Positions 1 through 5,383 of a stretch of 5,383 bases of DNA are shown here, piece by piece. Each line of letters opens with the position of its first letter. Position 1 is the first letter of the stretch. Under the pieces are notes generated by a model. It made no database searches. It had not been told where the DNA came from and was given only the letters and a program-made list of their open reading frames with translations. The position numbers and the translations under genes were made by a program. This DNA comes from Candidatus Hydrogenedentota bacterium (GTDB taxonomy: Bacteria > Spirochaetota > Leptospiria > Turneriellales > J094), in NCBI GenBank assembly GCA_003695005.1, contig RFJE01000116.1, forward strand, positions 1 to 5,383. Direction: 5' to 3'.

Positions 1-4
1 AAAT

Positions 5-40
5 AATTGAGTGCTTACTTCCTGCACAGAAAACTCAATT
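5..40. repeat. 8-bp perfect inverted repeat upstream of the DUF393 gene
   Basis: AATTGAGT at 5-12 is perfectly complementary to ACTCAATT at 33-40, across 20 bases. A nested pairing, GTGC (11-14) with GCAC (24-27), could stack on the outer six pairs with a one-sided bulge. No T-run follows, so it does not look like an intrinsic terminator. It could be an operator or an RNA leader hairpin; this is inference from symmetry only. Confidence 0.4.
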
Positions 41-66
41 GCCACTGTAAGCCAATTTTATACATT
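39..66 (+). promoter_or_regulatory. Candidate sigma-70-type promoter for the DUF393-rarA pair
   Basis: TTGCCA at 39-44 matches the -35 consensus at five of six bases. TACATT at 61-66 matches the -10 consensus at four of six, with a 16-base spacer. The overlapping TATACA at 59-64 is an alternative -10 but leaves a spacer of only 14. Transcription would begin near 71-74, on or just before the GTG at 73, which would explain why no Shine-Dalgarno sequence is seen there. This is a motif reading in AT-rich DNA, where chance matches are common. Confidence 0.3.
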
Positions 67-72
67 TCCCTT

Positions 73-489
73 GTGACTACCATTATTTATGATGGCTACT
101 GCAATTTATGCTCATTTGCTGTTCAATTCATTGCAAAGCGGGATAAGGCCAATCAATTTTATTTTGTAGCATCGGCATCAGAAGAAGGGGAACGTTTGTT
201 AAGGCTTTATGGCTATGACCCTCAAGAAATAACGACTATTGTCGTTATTGAAAATTCAGAAGCTTATGAAAGAAGCGAAGCTATTTTTCGTATTGTTAAG
301 CATATCCCTCGATGGAAGTGGTTAAGCATTTTTCAGATATTTCCTCGCACTTTCCTAGATAAAATCTACGATTTTATAGCAAAAATTCGTTATAAAGTTT
401 TTGGCAAAAGAGAAAGTTGTCTTTTACCACCAAATCGTTCTAAGATGGATCCAACAGAATTGCCTAAATTAAATCACAAAGAAAAGTAA
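73..489 (+). CDS. DCC family (DUF393) thiol-disulfide oxidoreductase-like protein
   Basis: A small protein of the DUF393/DCC family (YuxK-like), named for its Asp-Cys-Cys signature and predicted to have a thioredoxin-like fold. Substrate and partners are not established for most members. From the GTG at 73 it has 138 residues. The signature YDGYCNLC lies at residues 6-13, with a CxxC pair at C10 and C13. The closing family motif FGKRESC is at 110-116, followed by a basic tail of about 20 residues. The frame opens at a TTG at 7, but that start would add 22 residues before a domain that normally begins a few residues ahead of YDG, and it lies inside an inverted repeat; GTG at 73 fits the family better. 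Neither start has a clear ribosome site. The stop is one base before rarA, so the two genes are probably cotranscribed. Family assignment is firm; start and function are not. Confidence 0.85.
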   Translation: MTTIIYDGYCNLCSFAVQFIAKRDKANQFYFVASASEEGERLLRLYGYDPQEITTIVVIENSEAYERSEAIFRIVKHIPRWKWLSIFQIFPRTFLDKIYDFIAKIRYKVFGKRESCLLPPNRSKMDPTELPKLNHKEK

Positions 490-490
490 A

Positions 491-1765
491 ATGCAACCTC
501 TAGCCGAAAGAATGCGCCCTCGAAAACTTGCCGATATCGTAGGGCAAACTCATTTGCTTGGAGAAGGGAAACCACTAAACCAAATGGTAAAGGCTGGATC
601 CTTGCGCTCTATGCTTTTTTGTGGCCCCCCGGGCTGTGGTAAAACGACATTAGCGCAAGCCCTTGCAAGAGAAGTGGGTTATCCCTTTGTAAAAATGTCT
701 GCTGTGGATATTGGAGTTAAACAAATTCGCGATTTAACCGAGAAAAAAGCCGGACTTTTTGCTAGTGGAGAGAATCCGAAACCATTGGTTTTATTTTTAG
801 ATGAAATTCACCGATTTAACAAAGCACAGCAAGATTCTTTGCTTGGCCCGATTGAAAATGGAACCTTAATTTTAATTGGTGCGACTACCGAGAATCCCGC
901 ATTTGCCATTCAGTCGGCTTTATTATCCCGAGTAAGTGTTTTTTATTTAAAGCCTCTATCGAATGACGATTTGTTACAGCTATTCGATAAGGCAATTCAG
1001 AAAGATCCTATCTTCCAAAACAAAGAAGTTGTTTTAGAAAATGCTGATCCTCTTTTACGATATGCTGCCGGAGATGCTCGGGCTTTTTTTAATTTGCTCG
1101 AAATTTTAGCCACAAACCAAAGGCGGATTATTATTAACGAAGATACAATTTCTAAAGTACAACCCGAGAAACTACTTCACTATGATAAAGCAGGAGATAT
1201 GCACTACCATTTGATTTCTGCTTTTATAAAATCTTTGCGAGGAAGTGATCCCGATGCAGCCTTATACTATCTTGCCCGCATGCTTGTAGGTGGAGAAGAT
1301 CCTGTTTTTATTGCACGTCGCATGGTGATTTTTGCAGCCGAGGATATTGGTAATGCCAATCCTATGGCTGTGGTATTCGCGAACAGTATTTTTGAGGCTG
1401 TTCGTAATATTGGGATGCCGGAAGCGCGGATTCTTTTATCACAATGTGTAACGTATTTAGCTCTTGCAGAAAAAAGTAATGCCTCTTATATAGCAATCAA
1501 TCGAGCTATTGATTATGTAAAACAGCATAAAGAATATCCGGTTCCTCTTCATTTGCGAAATGCTTCCACTGATTTTTTAAAAAGCCAAGGTTATGGTCAG
1601 GGCTATAAGTACCCGCATGATTATCATGGCTTTGTGAATCAAAATTATTTTCCCGATGGTATGAATCCAACTTCATTTTATCAGCCTAAAAACATTGGGC
1701 AGGAAAGTAAGTTTTTAGCGAAGTTAAAATCATTATGGCCAAACCGCTTGCGCATTAAGAAATAA
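491..1765 (+). CDS. rarA: Replication-associated recombination protein A (RarA/MgsA), AAA+ ATPase
   Basis: RarA (MgsA; yeast Mgs1, human WRNIP1) is a clamp-loader-like AAA+ ATPase. It forms tetramers, binds single-strand/double-strand junctions and SSB, and helps the replisome at stalled or gapped forks in the cytoplasm. The 424 residues cover the whole family core. Visible motifs are Walker A GPPGCGKT at 45-52, Walker B LFLDE at 101-105 followed by the family hallmark HRFNKAQQD, sensor 1 GATTEN at 130-135, arginine finger SR at 146-147 and sensor 2 GDAR at 194-197. The C-terminal oligomerisation domain begins near 236 and includes SLRGSDPDAALYYLAR and AAEDIGNANP. The N-terminus starts at the conserved QPLAERMRP and lacks the roughly 13-residue lead of the E. 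coli protein. A stop at 470-472 in the same frame leaves ATG 491 as the only good start. Upstream bases are purine-rich (aaagaaaag) without a canonical Shine-Dalgarno, so translation is probably coupled to the DUF393 gene one base away. All catalytic motifs are present. Confidence 0.97.
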   Translation: MQPLAERMRPRKLADIVGQTHLLGEGKPLNQMVKAGSLRSMLFCGPPGCGKTTLAQALAREVGYPFVKMSAVDIGVKQIRDLTEKKAGLFASGENPKPLVLFLDEIHRFNKAQQDSLLGPIENGTLILIGATTENPAFAIQSALLSRVSVFYLKPLSNDDLLQLFDKAIQKDPIFQNKEVVLENADPLLRYAAGDARAFFNLLEILATNQRRIIINEDTISKVQPEKLLHYDKAGDMHYHLISAFIKSLRGSDPDAALYYLARMLVGGEDPVFIARRMVIFAAEDIGNANPMAVVFANSIFEAVRNIGMPEARILLSQCVTYLALAEKSNASYIAINRAIDYVKQHKEYPVPLHLRNASTDFLKSQGYGQGYKYPHDYHGFVNQNYFPDGMNPTSFYQPKNIGQESKFLAKLKSLWPNRLRIKK

Positions 1766-1776
1766 CAGCGCTTCCC

Positions 1777-1801
1777 GAAAATTGCTGTAGAAATAATTTT
1801 C
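1777..1801. repeat. AT-rich 7-bp inverted repeat after rarA (weak terminator candidate)
   Basis: GAAAATT at 1777-1783 pairs perfectly with AATTTTC at 1795-1801 over an 11-base loop. A T-run (1810-1815) begins nine bases downstream. The stem has one G-C pair and the T-run is detached, so efficient intrinsic termination is doubtful. It lies in the 71-base gap between rarA and the next small gene, which otherwise shows no clear promoter. Confidence 0.25.
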
Positions 1802-1836
1802 TTACAAAATTTTTTGGCTTTACCGACAATGAAAAC

Positions 1837-2034
1837 ATGAGTGTAAAAGAGAAAGATCAAGTAGAAAAACATTTTTTCCAGCAATTGGAAAAAAATCAGG
1901 ATAATCGCTGGGACGTTTTACCTTGCAAAGGAATTTTTAAACTGACTTCAGCAAGAGAAAATATTACTTTTAGCTATTGTGATAGCGATTATTGGAACTG
2001 TCCAAATAAAAATTGCATTATGAATTTAGTATAA
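1837..2034 (+). CDS. Hypothetical small four-cysteine protein
   Basis: I do not recognise this 65-residue product. The N-terminal third is charged and probably helical (SVKEKDQVEKHFFQQLEKNQ). The rest looks like a small folded unit with aromatic residues and cysteines at 30, 48, 55 and 60, including the stretch YCDSDYWNCPNKNC. Four cysteines in 31 residues could bind zinc or form disulfides, but the spacing (17, 6 and 4 residues between) fits no standard zinc ribbon I know. There is no signal peptide or membrane segment, so a cytoplasmic location is likely. The gene follows rarA by 71 bases, has no strong Shine-Dalgarno (upstream gacaatgaaaac), and ends five bases before the converging operon. 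Protein-like composition and tight packing support a real gene; the lack of a recognised family and the short length are the doubts. Confidence 0.6.
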   Translation: MSVKEKDQVEKHFFQQLEKNQDNRWDVLPCKGIFKLTSARENITFSYCDSDYWNCPNKNCIMNLV

Positions 2035-2039
2035 AAGAG

Positions 2040-3116
2040 CTAATGCTTTAAAGCAAAGATCTCAACCATCCCCGGCAATTTCCTATAATGATCATCTTTC
2101 TTTTGTAACTCTAATGCCATTTTTTCTAATAGATTTGCTAAAATTATTTTTGGCTTTTCCTGATATTCTATGCTCATTAAAATTTGTGTTCGAAATTCCA
2201 ATAAGTTCATTTGCATCGCCTGGATAATTGCTGGTGAAATATACAAAATCATTTCATTCACGGAAAGTTTACCCGATACAACTTGTGGCAACTCCGCAGG
2301 GATTTCAATATCTTGTCCTGCTAAAATTTCTGGCATTCCTTCTTTCAAAGAAAACAAAACAGCAGATCCAATGGCCACAAACTCATATTCCCCGGTATCA
2401 TCGTTCATTGTTCCATAAACTAATCCCGGATTTTCTTGCTTAAGACTTTGCAAAAACCGAAATAAAGCCTCTCGAATTTCTGCCGGGGTGCGTTTTTCTT
2501 CTAAAAAAGTTTCAAATCTCTCCCGCATGCGAATTTTATAGACAGCAGTAGAGACATTGCTTTTTTCCAAATGAAATATCATAAAATGAACGGTGTTTTC
2601 TGTTTTACGCGAGGCTGTAAAATCAAAAGCCTGCGGCCCGGGCTTTTTAGGATACAACAGAAACTCTAACTTGTTTAATTTTGCAAATGGCTTCTCGTAT
2701 AACTGATTATGAATTTGGGATAAAGCATCTGTTTCTTGTGACGGCTCTAGTAACGCTGGACTATCACTTTCTTTACTTTGTGCAAAAGACTCTAACAAAT
2801 TATACAAACGAGACATTTCTTTAGAATGCATGGAAATGTATTCCGGCCAATAATGACTGTCACGATATTCTTCTAGTAACGTCTCTAGCCGATGAATGTC
2901 TTTATCTACCCCCCGCGTTAAGGCAAAACCAACTAACGCAGCAGCAATGGAAAATAACAAAGATAAGAGCAGGAAAATTGCTAGCACTTTCGGCGGTGTG
3001 TCCGGAACATAAAAGTACCATGCAATGATAGACGTAAGAAATCCTGCTAAAAACACAACGGTAAATAAAATGGCGCTAAAACGTGCGCTTATTGGATAAA
3101 GTCGAACTGTCTGCAT
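2040..3116 (-). CDS. Two-helix membrane protein with a degenerate SpoIIE/PP2C-like domain (probable pseudophosphatase)
   Basis: 358 residues. Two hydrophobic helices at about 14-36 and 43-65 anchor the protein, joined by a short loop. A charged helical linker of HAMP or coiled-coil style follows (about 68-115), then a low-complexity stretch. Residues about 140-357 follow the order of a SpoIIE/RsbU-type PP2C domain: a first strand pair (AFDF, then VHFMIF), a helix (TPAEIREALFRFLQSL), the strand pair GLVYGTMNDDTGEYEFVAIG, a segment resembling SAVLFSLKEGMPE, the strand MILYIS, and a last strand MVEIFALK. Active members carry aspartates in D-x-SGHG, YTDGV and DDxT. The matching positions here read HLEKSN (182-187), YISPA (292-296) and LPGM (347-350), so metal binding and catalysis should be lost. 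A DD pair at 341-342 lies slightly upstream and is not in a DDxT context. Last gene of the minus-strand operon, 24 bases after the glycosyltransferase; no clear Shine-Dalgarno. The fold is my inference from motif order; a generic membrane protein of unknown function is the fallback. Confidence 0.8.
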   Translation of the reverse strand: MQTVRLYPISARFSAILFTVVFLAGFLTSIIAWYFYVPDTPPKVLAIFLLLSLLFSIAAALVGFALTRGVDKDIHRLETLLEEYRDSHYWPEYISMHSKEMSRLYNLLESFAQSKESDSPALLEPSQETDALSQIHNQLYEKPFAKLNKLEFLLYPKKPGPQAFDFTASRKTENTVHFMIFHLEKSNVSTAVYKIRMRERFETFLEEKRTPAEIREALFRFLQSLKQENPGLVYGTMNDDTGEYEFVAIGSAVLFSLKEGMPEILAGQDIEIPAELPQVVSGKLSVNEMILYISPAIIQAMQMNLLEFRTQILMSIEYQEKPKIILANLLEKMALELQKKDDHYRKLPGMVEIFALKH

Positions 3117-3140
3117 ATCGCATTTGTTGAATTTGAAGTT

Positions 3141-3941
3141 TTATTGTACAGCAGAATTTCCCTTCTGGTTGAGAATTTGCTTTTTCTGTAGTAAATATAA
3201 TTTTGAGTATTTGCTCCAAGTTGCTGCCATAGAAAAACCAGTCATAATTATGCCGGCTACTCCATCTAAAAAAGCAAATTCTAAAAATATTTTACGAAAC
3301 CCTGTCCAAAAGGTTCTAGCTACCATGGTGCATAAACTAGACCGACGTCCTTTATCCCATAAGTCCTGTGCTCCCATCTCGGAAAACTTCATAATTGTTT
3401 TTAAATGATCATCTACGGAATCGAAAGAATAGTGTAAAATATCTCCTTGAAAGGGTACAATGTTTCCCTTACATTTCATTTCTTCATGCAAACGTTTCCC
3501 TTCCCACGCACAGCAACATTTTCTTACAAGCCGTATTTTTCTATCGGGATACCACCCGCCATGGCGTAAGAATTTATACAGGTAAAAGGTAAGCCGCGGA
3601 AAAGAAATCCCAACAATTTCGGGATTCTCTTGAATACTCGGAAATTTGTTTAACAGTTCTTCTCGTGCCTCCGGGCTTAACCTTTCGTCACAGTCTAAGT
3701 TTAATACCCATTCATTCTTACATAGAGATTGAGCATAGTTTTTTTGATCGGTATAACTATTAAAATCTCGGGTATAAATTTTTGTCGTATATTCTCGAAC
3801 AATACTTACAGTTGAATCGGTACTATGGCTATCTACGAAAACAATTTCATCCACAATATCCGATACACTTTCTAAGCAATCTTTAATTTTTTTTTCTTCG
3901 TTGTAGCCAATAATGTAAACACTGATAGGAAGCCGGATCAT
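3141..3941 (-). CDS. Glycosyltransferase family 2, WaaE/KdtX-like (LPS core type)
   Basis: A GT-A fold glycosyltransferase, 266 residues, close in pattern to the WaaE/KdtX group that adds a beta-1,4-glucose to heptose of the LPS inner core at the cytoplasmic face of the inner membrane. The actual donor and acceptor here are unknown. Motifs are the nucleotide-sugar start SVYIIGYNEE (7-16), VDSHSTDST (36-44), QKNYA (66-70), the metal-binding DxD-like LDCDERLSP (82-90), HGGWYPDRKIRLVR (127-140) and LHEE (151-154). The C-terminal FLDGVAGIIMTGFS...KYSKL (224-248) is diagnostic for this group and probably sits against the membrane. A CCC run at 142-144 is unusual but not at a known catalytic site. 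Length is normal and key residues are intact. The ATG overlaps the stop of the upstream M23 gene by four bases (ATGA), indicating translational coupling. Confidence 0.93.
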   Translation of the reverse strand: MIRLPISVYIIGYNEEKKIKDCLESVSDIVDEIVFVDSHSTDSTVSIVREYTTKIYTRDFNSYTDQKNYAQSLCKNEWVLNLDCDERLSPEAREELLNKFPSIQENPEIVGISFPRLTFYLYKFLRHGGWYPDRKIRLVRKCCCAWEGKRLHEEMKCKGNIVPFQGDILHYSFDSVDDHLKTIMKFSEMGAQDLWDKGRRSSLCTMVARTFWTGFRKIFLEFAFLDGVAGIIMTGFSMAATWSKYSKLYLLQKKQILNQKGNSAVQ

Positions 3942-5041
3942 ATTCCAGCTGTAATAAACCCAAATGGATTAATTGGCTTATTTTCTAAGCGCACTTCGAA
4001 ATGGACATGTGGCCCTGTGGCTCGTCCCGTTTGTCCAACTTCGCCTAATAGTTGTCCTTTACGAACTCGCATTCCTGCGCGTACATAAATTTTACTCATG
4101 TGGCCGTAGACAGTTTCAAAGCCAAAATCATGACGAATTAACACCCGCAAACCATATCCACCAGCCCAACCGGCAGAAACAACAATCCCATCGCCTGCGG
4201 AATATATCGGTGTACCAATGGCATTTGCAATATCAATACCAGTATGGAAGTCGGTACTATAGCCAAACGGCGAAACCCTCAGCCCAAACATGGATGTGAT
4301 ATGCCCTCCTTTTAAAGGCCATTTATATGGTAATGTTCGCTGAACCCGAATTCGGTCAGATAAATAAACATAGAGTTTATCTAAATCATGAATTTCATTT
4401 TGCAAGCGTAGCCTATAAATACGAAAGCTTTTTACATCGTCGTTGTAGCGGAAATTCTCATCAATTTGGCTTTTTTTAAATTCCGCTAATAATTGTTTTT
4501 GTAGCGCCGTTATGGAGAGCCCCTCAGACTCTGTTTCTTGTTTAATAAGGGATTCCATTTCTTGTAAATATTGCTTTGCTTCTTTCTCTAGCTCTTTTTC
4601 TGCTTCTTGTTCTAAATAGGGAAGATTGTCATTTTCACTTATTGGTAAATAGGTGATCTGATATAAGTCCGTTAAAGTTTCCTCGAAATTAGCATGACGG
4701 TCGAGTATTTTTTCTAAGCGGCGCATATAAAGCTCCCGCTCTTGGTAAACTTCTTGATTGGCCGCTTTCAGTTGCGCAACTTCGGGCTCTAAATCTTGTT
4801 GAAAATTCCATGCTAAAGAAGAGGCTATAATAATGGCCAATAAAATAAGCAACGTAAAAGCAATGGAAAATTTGCTTAATTGCAAACTAAAAATATGCGC
4901 CTCGCCATGAGGGACAAACATAATGGTTAAGCGCTCATGTCCTTTTTGCTTAATAGCCTCGTAAATGTCCGTTATTTTAGCATGCCACAACTGCCATATA
5001 TTCTGTTTATTTTTATTGTTCGTATTTTCCTTGTTTTCCAT
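3938..5041 (-). CDS. Membrane-anchored M23 family metallopeptidase with coiled coil
   Basis: A LytM/M23B-type peptidase or regulator that acts on peptidoglycan cross-links from the outer face of the inner membrane. With ATG 5041 it has 367 residues. It starts with a polar cytoplasmic tail, including LTIMFVPHGEAH (38-49), then a single transmembrane helix at about 58-78. A long Glu/Lys-rich coiled coil follows to about 233, and the M23 domain runs from about 240 (KWPLKGGHITSMFGLR) to 361. All zinc and catalytic residues are visible: HxxxD as H266 and D270, H314 in GHMS, and HxH as H345 and H347 in GPHVHFEVR. It should therefore be an active enzyme rather than an EnvC/NlpD-like inactive activator. 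The frame can be extended seven codons to a TTG at 5062, with AGGA 11 bases upstream. I prefer ATG because the TTG would lie almost at the predicted transcript start. First gene of the minus-strand operon. Confidence 0.95.
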   Translation of the reverse strand: MENKENTNNKNKQNIWQLWHAKITDIYEAIKQKGHERLTIMFVPHGEAHIFSLQLSKFSIAFTLLILLAIIIASSLAWNFQQDLEPEVAQLKAANQEVYQERELYMRRLEKILDRHANFEETLTDLYQITYLPISENDNLPYLEQEAEKELEKEAKQYLQEMESLIKQETESEGLSITALQKQLLAEFKKSQIDENFRYNDDVKSFRIYRLRLQNEIHDLDKLYVYLSDRIRVQRTLPYKWPLKGGHITSMFGLRVSPFGYSTDFHTGIDIANAIGTPIYSAGDGIVVSAGWAGGYGLRVLIRHDFGFETVYGHMSKIYVRAGMRVRKGQLLGEVGQTGRATGPHVHFEVRLENKPINPFGFITAGI

Positions 5042-5072
5042 GCTTCTATTATTATCGACCAATAAAATGACT

Positions 5073-5099
5073 GTCCTAATGAAAACAACCTGATGTCAA
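5073..5099 (-). promoter_or_regulatory. Candidate promoter of the M23-glycosyltransferase operon
   Basis: Reading leftward, a perfect -35 box TTGACA occupies 5099-5094. The best -10 is TAGGAC at 5078-5073, a three-of-six match with a short 15-base spacer, so the -10 is weak. The placement is right: a transcript would start near 5066 and give a leader of about 25 bases before ATG 5041, with AGAAG just ahead of it. The rest of the 121-base gap (5042-5162) between the divergent genes is AT-rich, with a T-run at 5121-5127, and I see no other convincing site. Confidence 0.4.
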
Positions 5100-5162
5100 G
5101 GGATTTTAACACGCAGACTCTTTTTTTATTGTCGCGCTCTTTCTAAAAACGGATTTGACAAC

Positions 5163-5383
5163 ATGCCATTTCTTAGAAACATAAGGATTCTATTACTTTT
5201 CTTTCCTACACTTTTATTCGGGGTCGGAGCTTCCGTCATGTATGAAAATGAATCATCGGATCAGGCCAGAAAGGAAGTAGAGAAAACATTAAATAAAATA
5301 GGTGCGGGATATTCTAAATACGAAGGCAAAGAAGGTTTCGACTATTATTATACAGATACTTTTTTCTCACCATTTGCTTTTGA
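5163..5383 (+). CDS. Probable exported protein, N-terminal part only (runs off the window end)
   Basis: From ATG 5163 the frame stays open for 73 codons to the window edge; the stop lies outside. The N-terminus is a typical export signal: arginines at 5 and 8, a hydrophobic core (ILLLFFPTLLFGVG, residues 9-22), then a polar region beginning about residue 27. Possible cleavage is after GVGAS near 25; no lipobox cysteine is present, so it is not an obvious lipoprotein. The visible mature part is charged, then rich in Tyr and Phe (FDYYYTDTFF). I do not recognise a family. GGA at 5151-5153 lies nine bases before the ATG and may serve as a weak ribosome site. A second in-frame ATG at 5238 would remove the signal and is less likely. 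The gene is transcribed divergently from the M23 operon, so the two may share regulation. Confidence 0.7.
   Translation, partial: MPFLRNIRILLLFFPTLLFGVGASVMYENESSDQARKEVEKTLNKIGAGYSKYEGKEGFDYYYTDTFFSPFAF

Noticed and set aside
7..72. N-terminal extension of the DUF393 protein from TTG at 7
   Set aside because: It adds 22 residues not expected ahead of the YDG motif, starts inside an inverted repeat right after a stop, and has no ribosome site in view.
1681..1884. Minus-strand frame of 67 codons over the rarA end and the following gap
   Set aside because: It overlaps the conserved rarA C-terminus and the next gene, and its product looks like noise rich in Phe, Lys and Cys.
1992..2005. TTGGA-ACTG-TCCAA hairpin as a terminator for the minus-strand operon
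   Set aside because: The stem is five pairs and no T-run follows on either strand; it lies within the four-cysteine coding region.
2045..2054. GCTTTAAAGC perfect palindrome as a terminator or operator
   Set aside because: It has no loop to form a hairpin and is coding sequence for the last residues of the minus-strand gene; a 10-base palindrome in AT-rich DNA is unremarkable.
2170..2443. Two plus-strand frames inside the pseudophosphatase gene
   Set aside because: They are antisense to a long gene with coherent protein features and show no domain of their own.
2746..2886. TCTAGTAACG occurring twice, near 2748 and 2873, as a direct repeat
   Set aside because: Both copies encode similar Leu-Leu-Glu stretches in the same gene and nothing around them is duplicated.
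3124..3592. Plus-strand frames opposite the glycosyltransferase
   Set aside because: The minus strand encodes clear GT2 motifs throughout, so these are shadows.
3973..4299. Plus-strand frame of 108 codons opposite the M23 domain
   Set aside because: It is a shadow of a highly conserved peptidase domain; the His- and Gln-rich product is the usual antisense artefact.

Overview
This is an AT-rich, densely packed bacterial chromosomal window made of ordinary housekeeping and envelope genes plus some less familiar ones. I saw no phage or transposon genes, CRISPR array, tRNA or rRNA. The gene set suggests a diderm (outer-membrane) bacterium: a WaaE-like LPS-core glycosyltransferase sits beside a membrane-anchored M23 peptidoglycan peptidase. 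A membrane protein with a SpoIIE/PP2C-like fold and the general style of the proteins make a spirochaete of the Leptospirales type my best guess, but this is weak and rests on no marker gene.

Left half, plus strand: a small DCC/DUF393 thiol-disulfide protein (best start GTG at 73) is followed after one base by rarA, the AAA+ ATPase of stalled replication forks. A 71-base gap then leads to an unrecognised 65-residue protein with four cysteines. That gene ends five bases short of the end of the opposing operon.

Right half, minus strand: three genes read leftward as one apparent operon. They are an M23 metallopeptidase with a membrane anchor and coiled coil, a family 2 glycosyltransferase whose ATG overlaps the peptidase stop (ATGA), and 24 bases further on a two-helix membrane protein. 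The C-terminal domain of the last looks like a SpoIIE-type PP2C phosphatase that has lost its metal-binding aspartates. The first two gene products act on cell wall and surface polysaccharide, so the third may be a signalling or scaffold partner in envelope biogenesis; this is inference.

Far right: about 120 bases of divergent intergenic DNA hold a perfect TTGACA -35 box facing the operon. Beyond it a plus-strand gene for a probable exported protein begins at 5163 and runs off the window end.

The most interesting item is the apparent pseudophosphatase. Next are the possible near-leaderless start of the DUF393 gene and the unknown four-cysteine protein. I found no clear evidence of a wholly new system.
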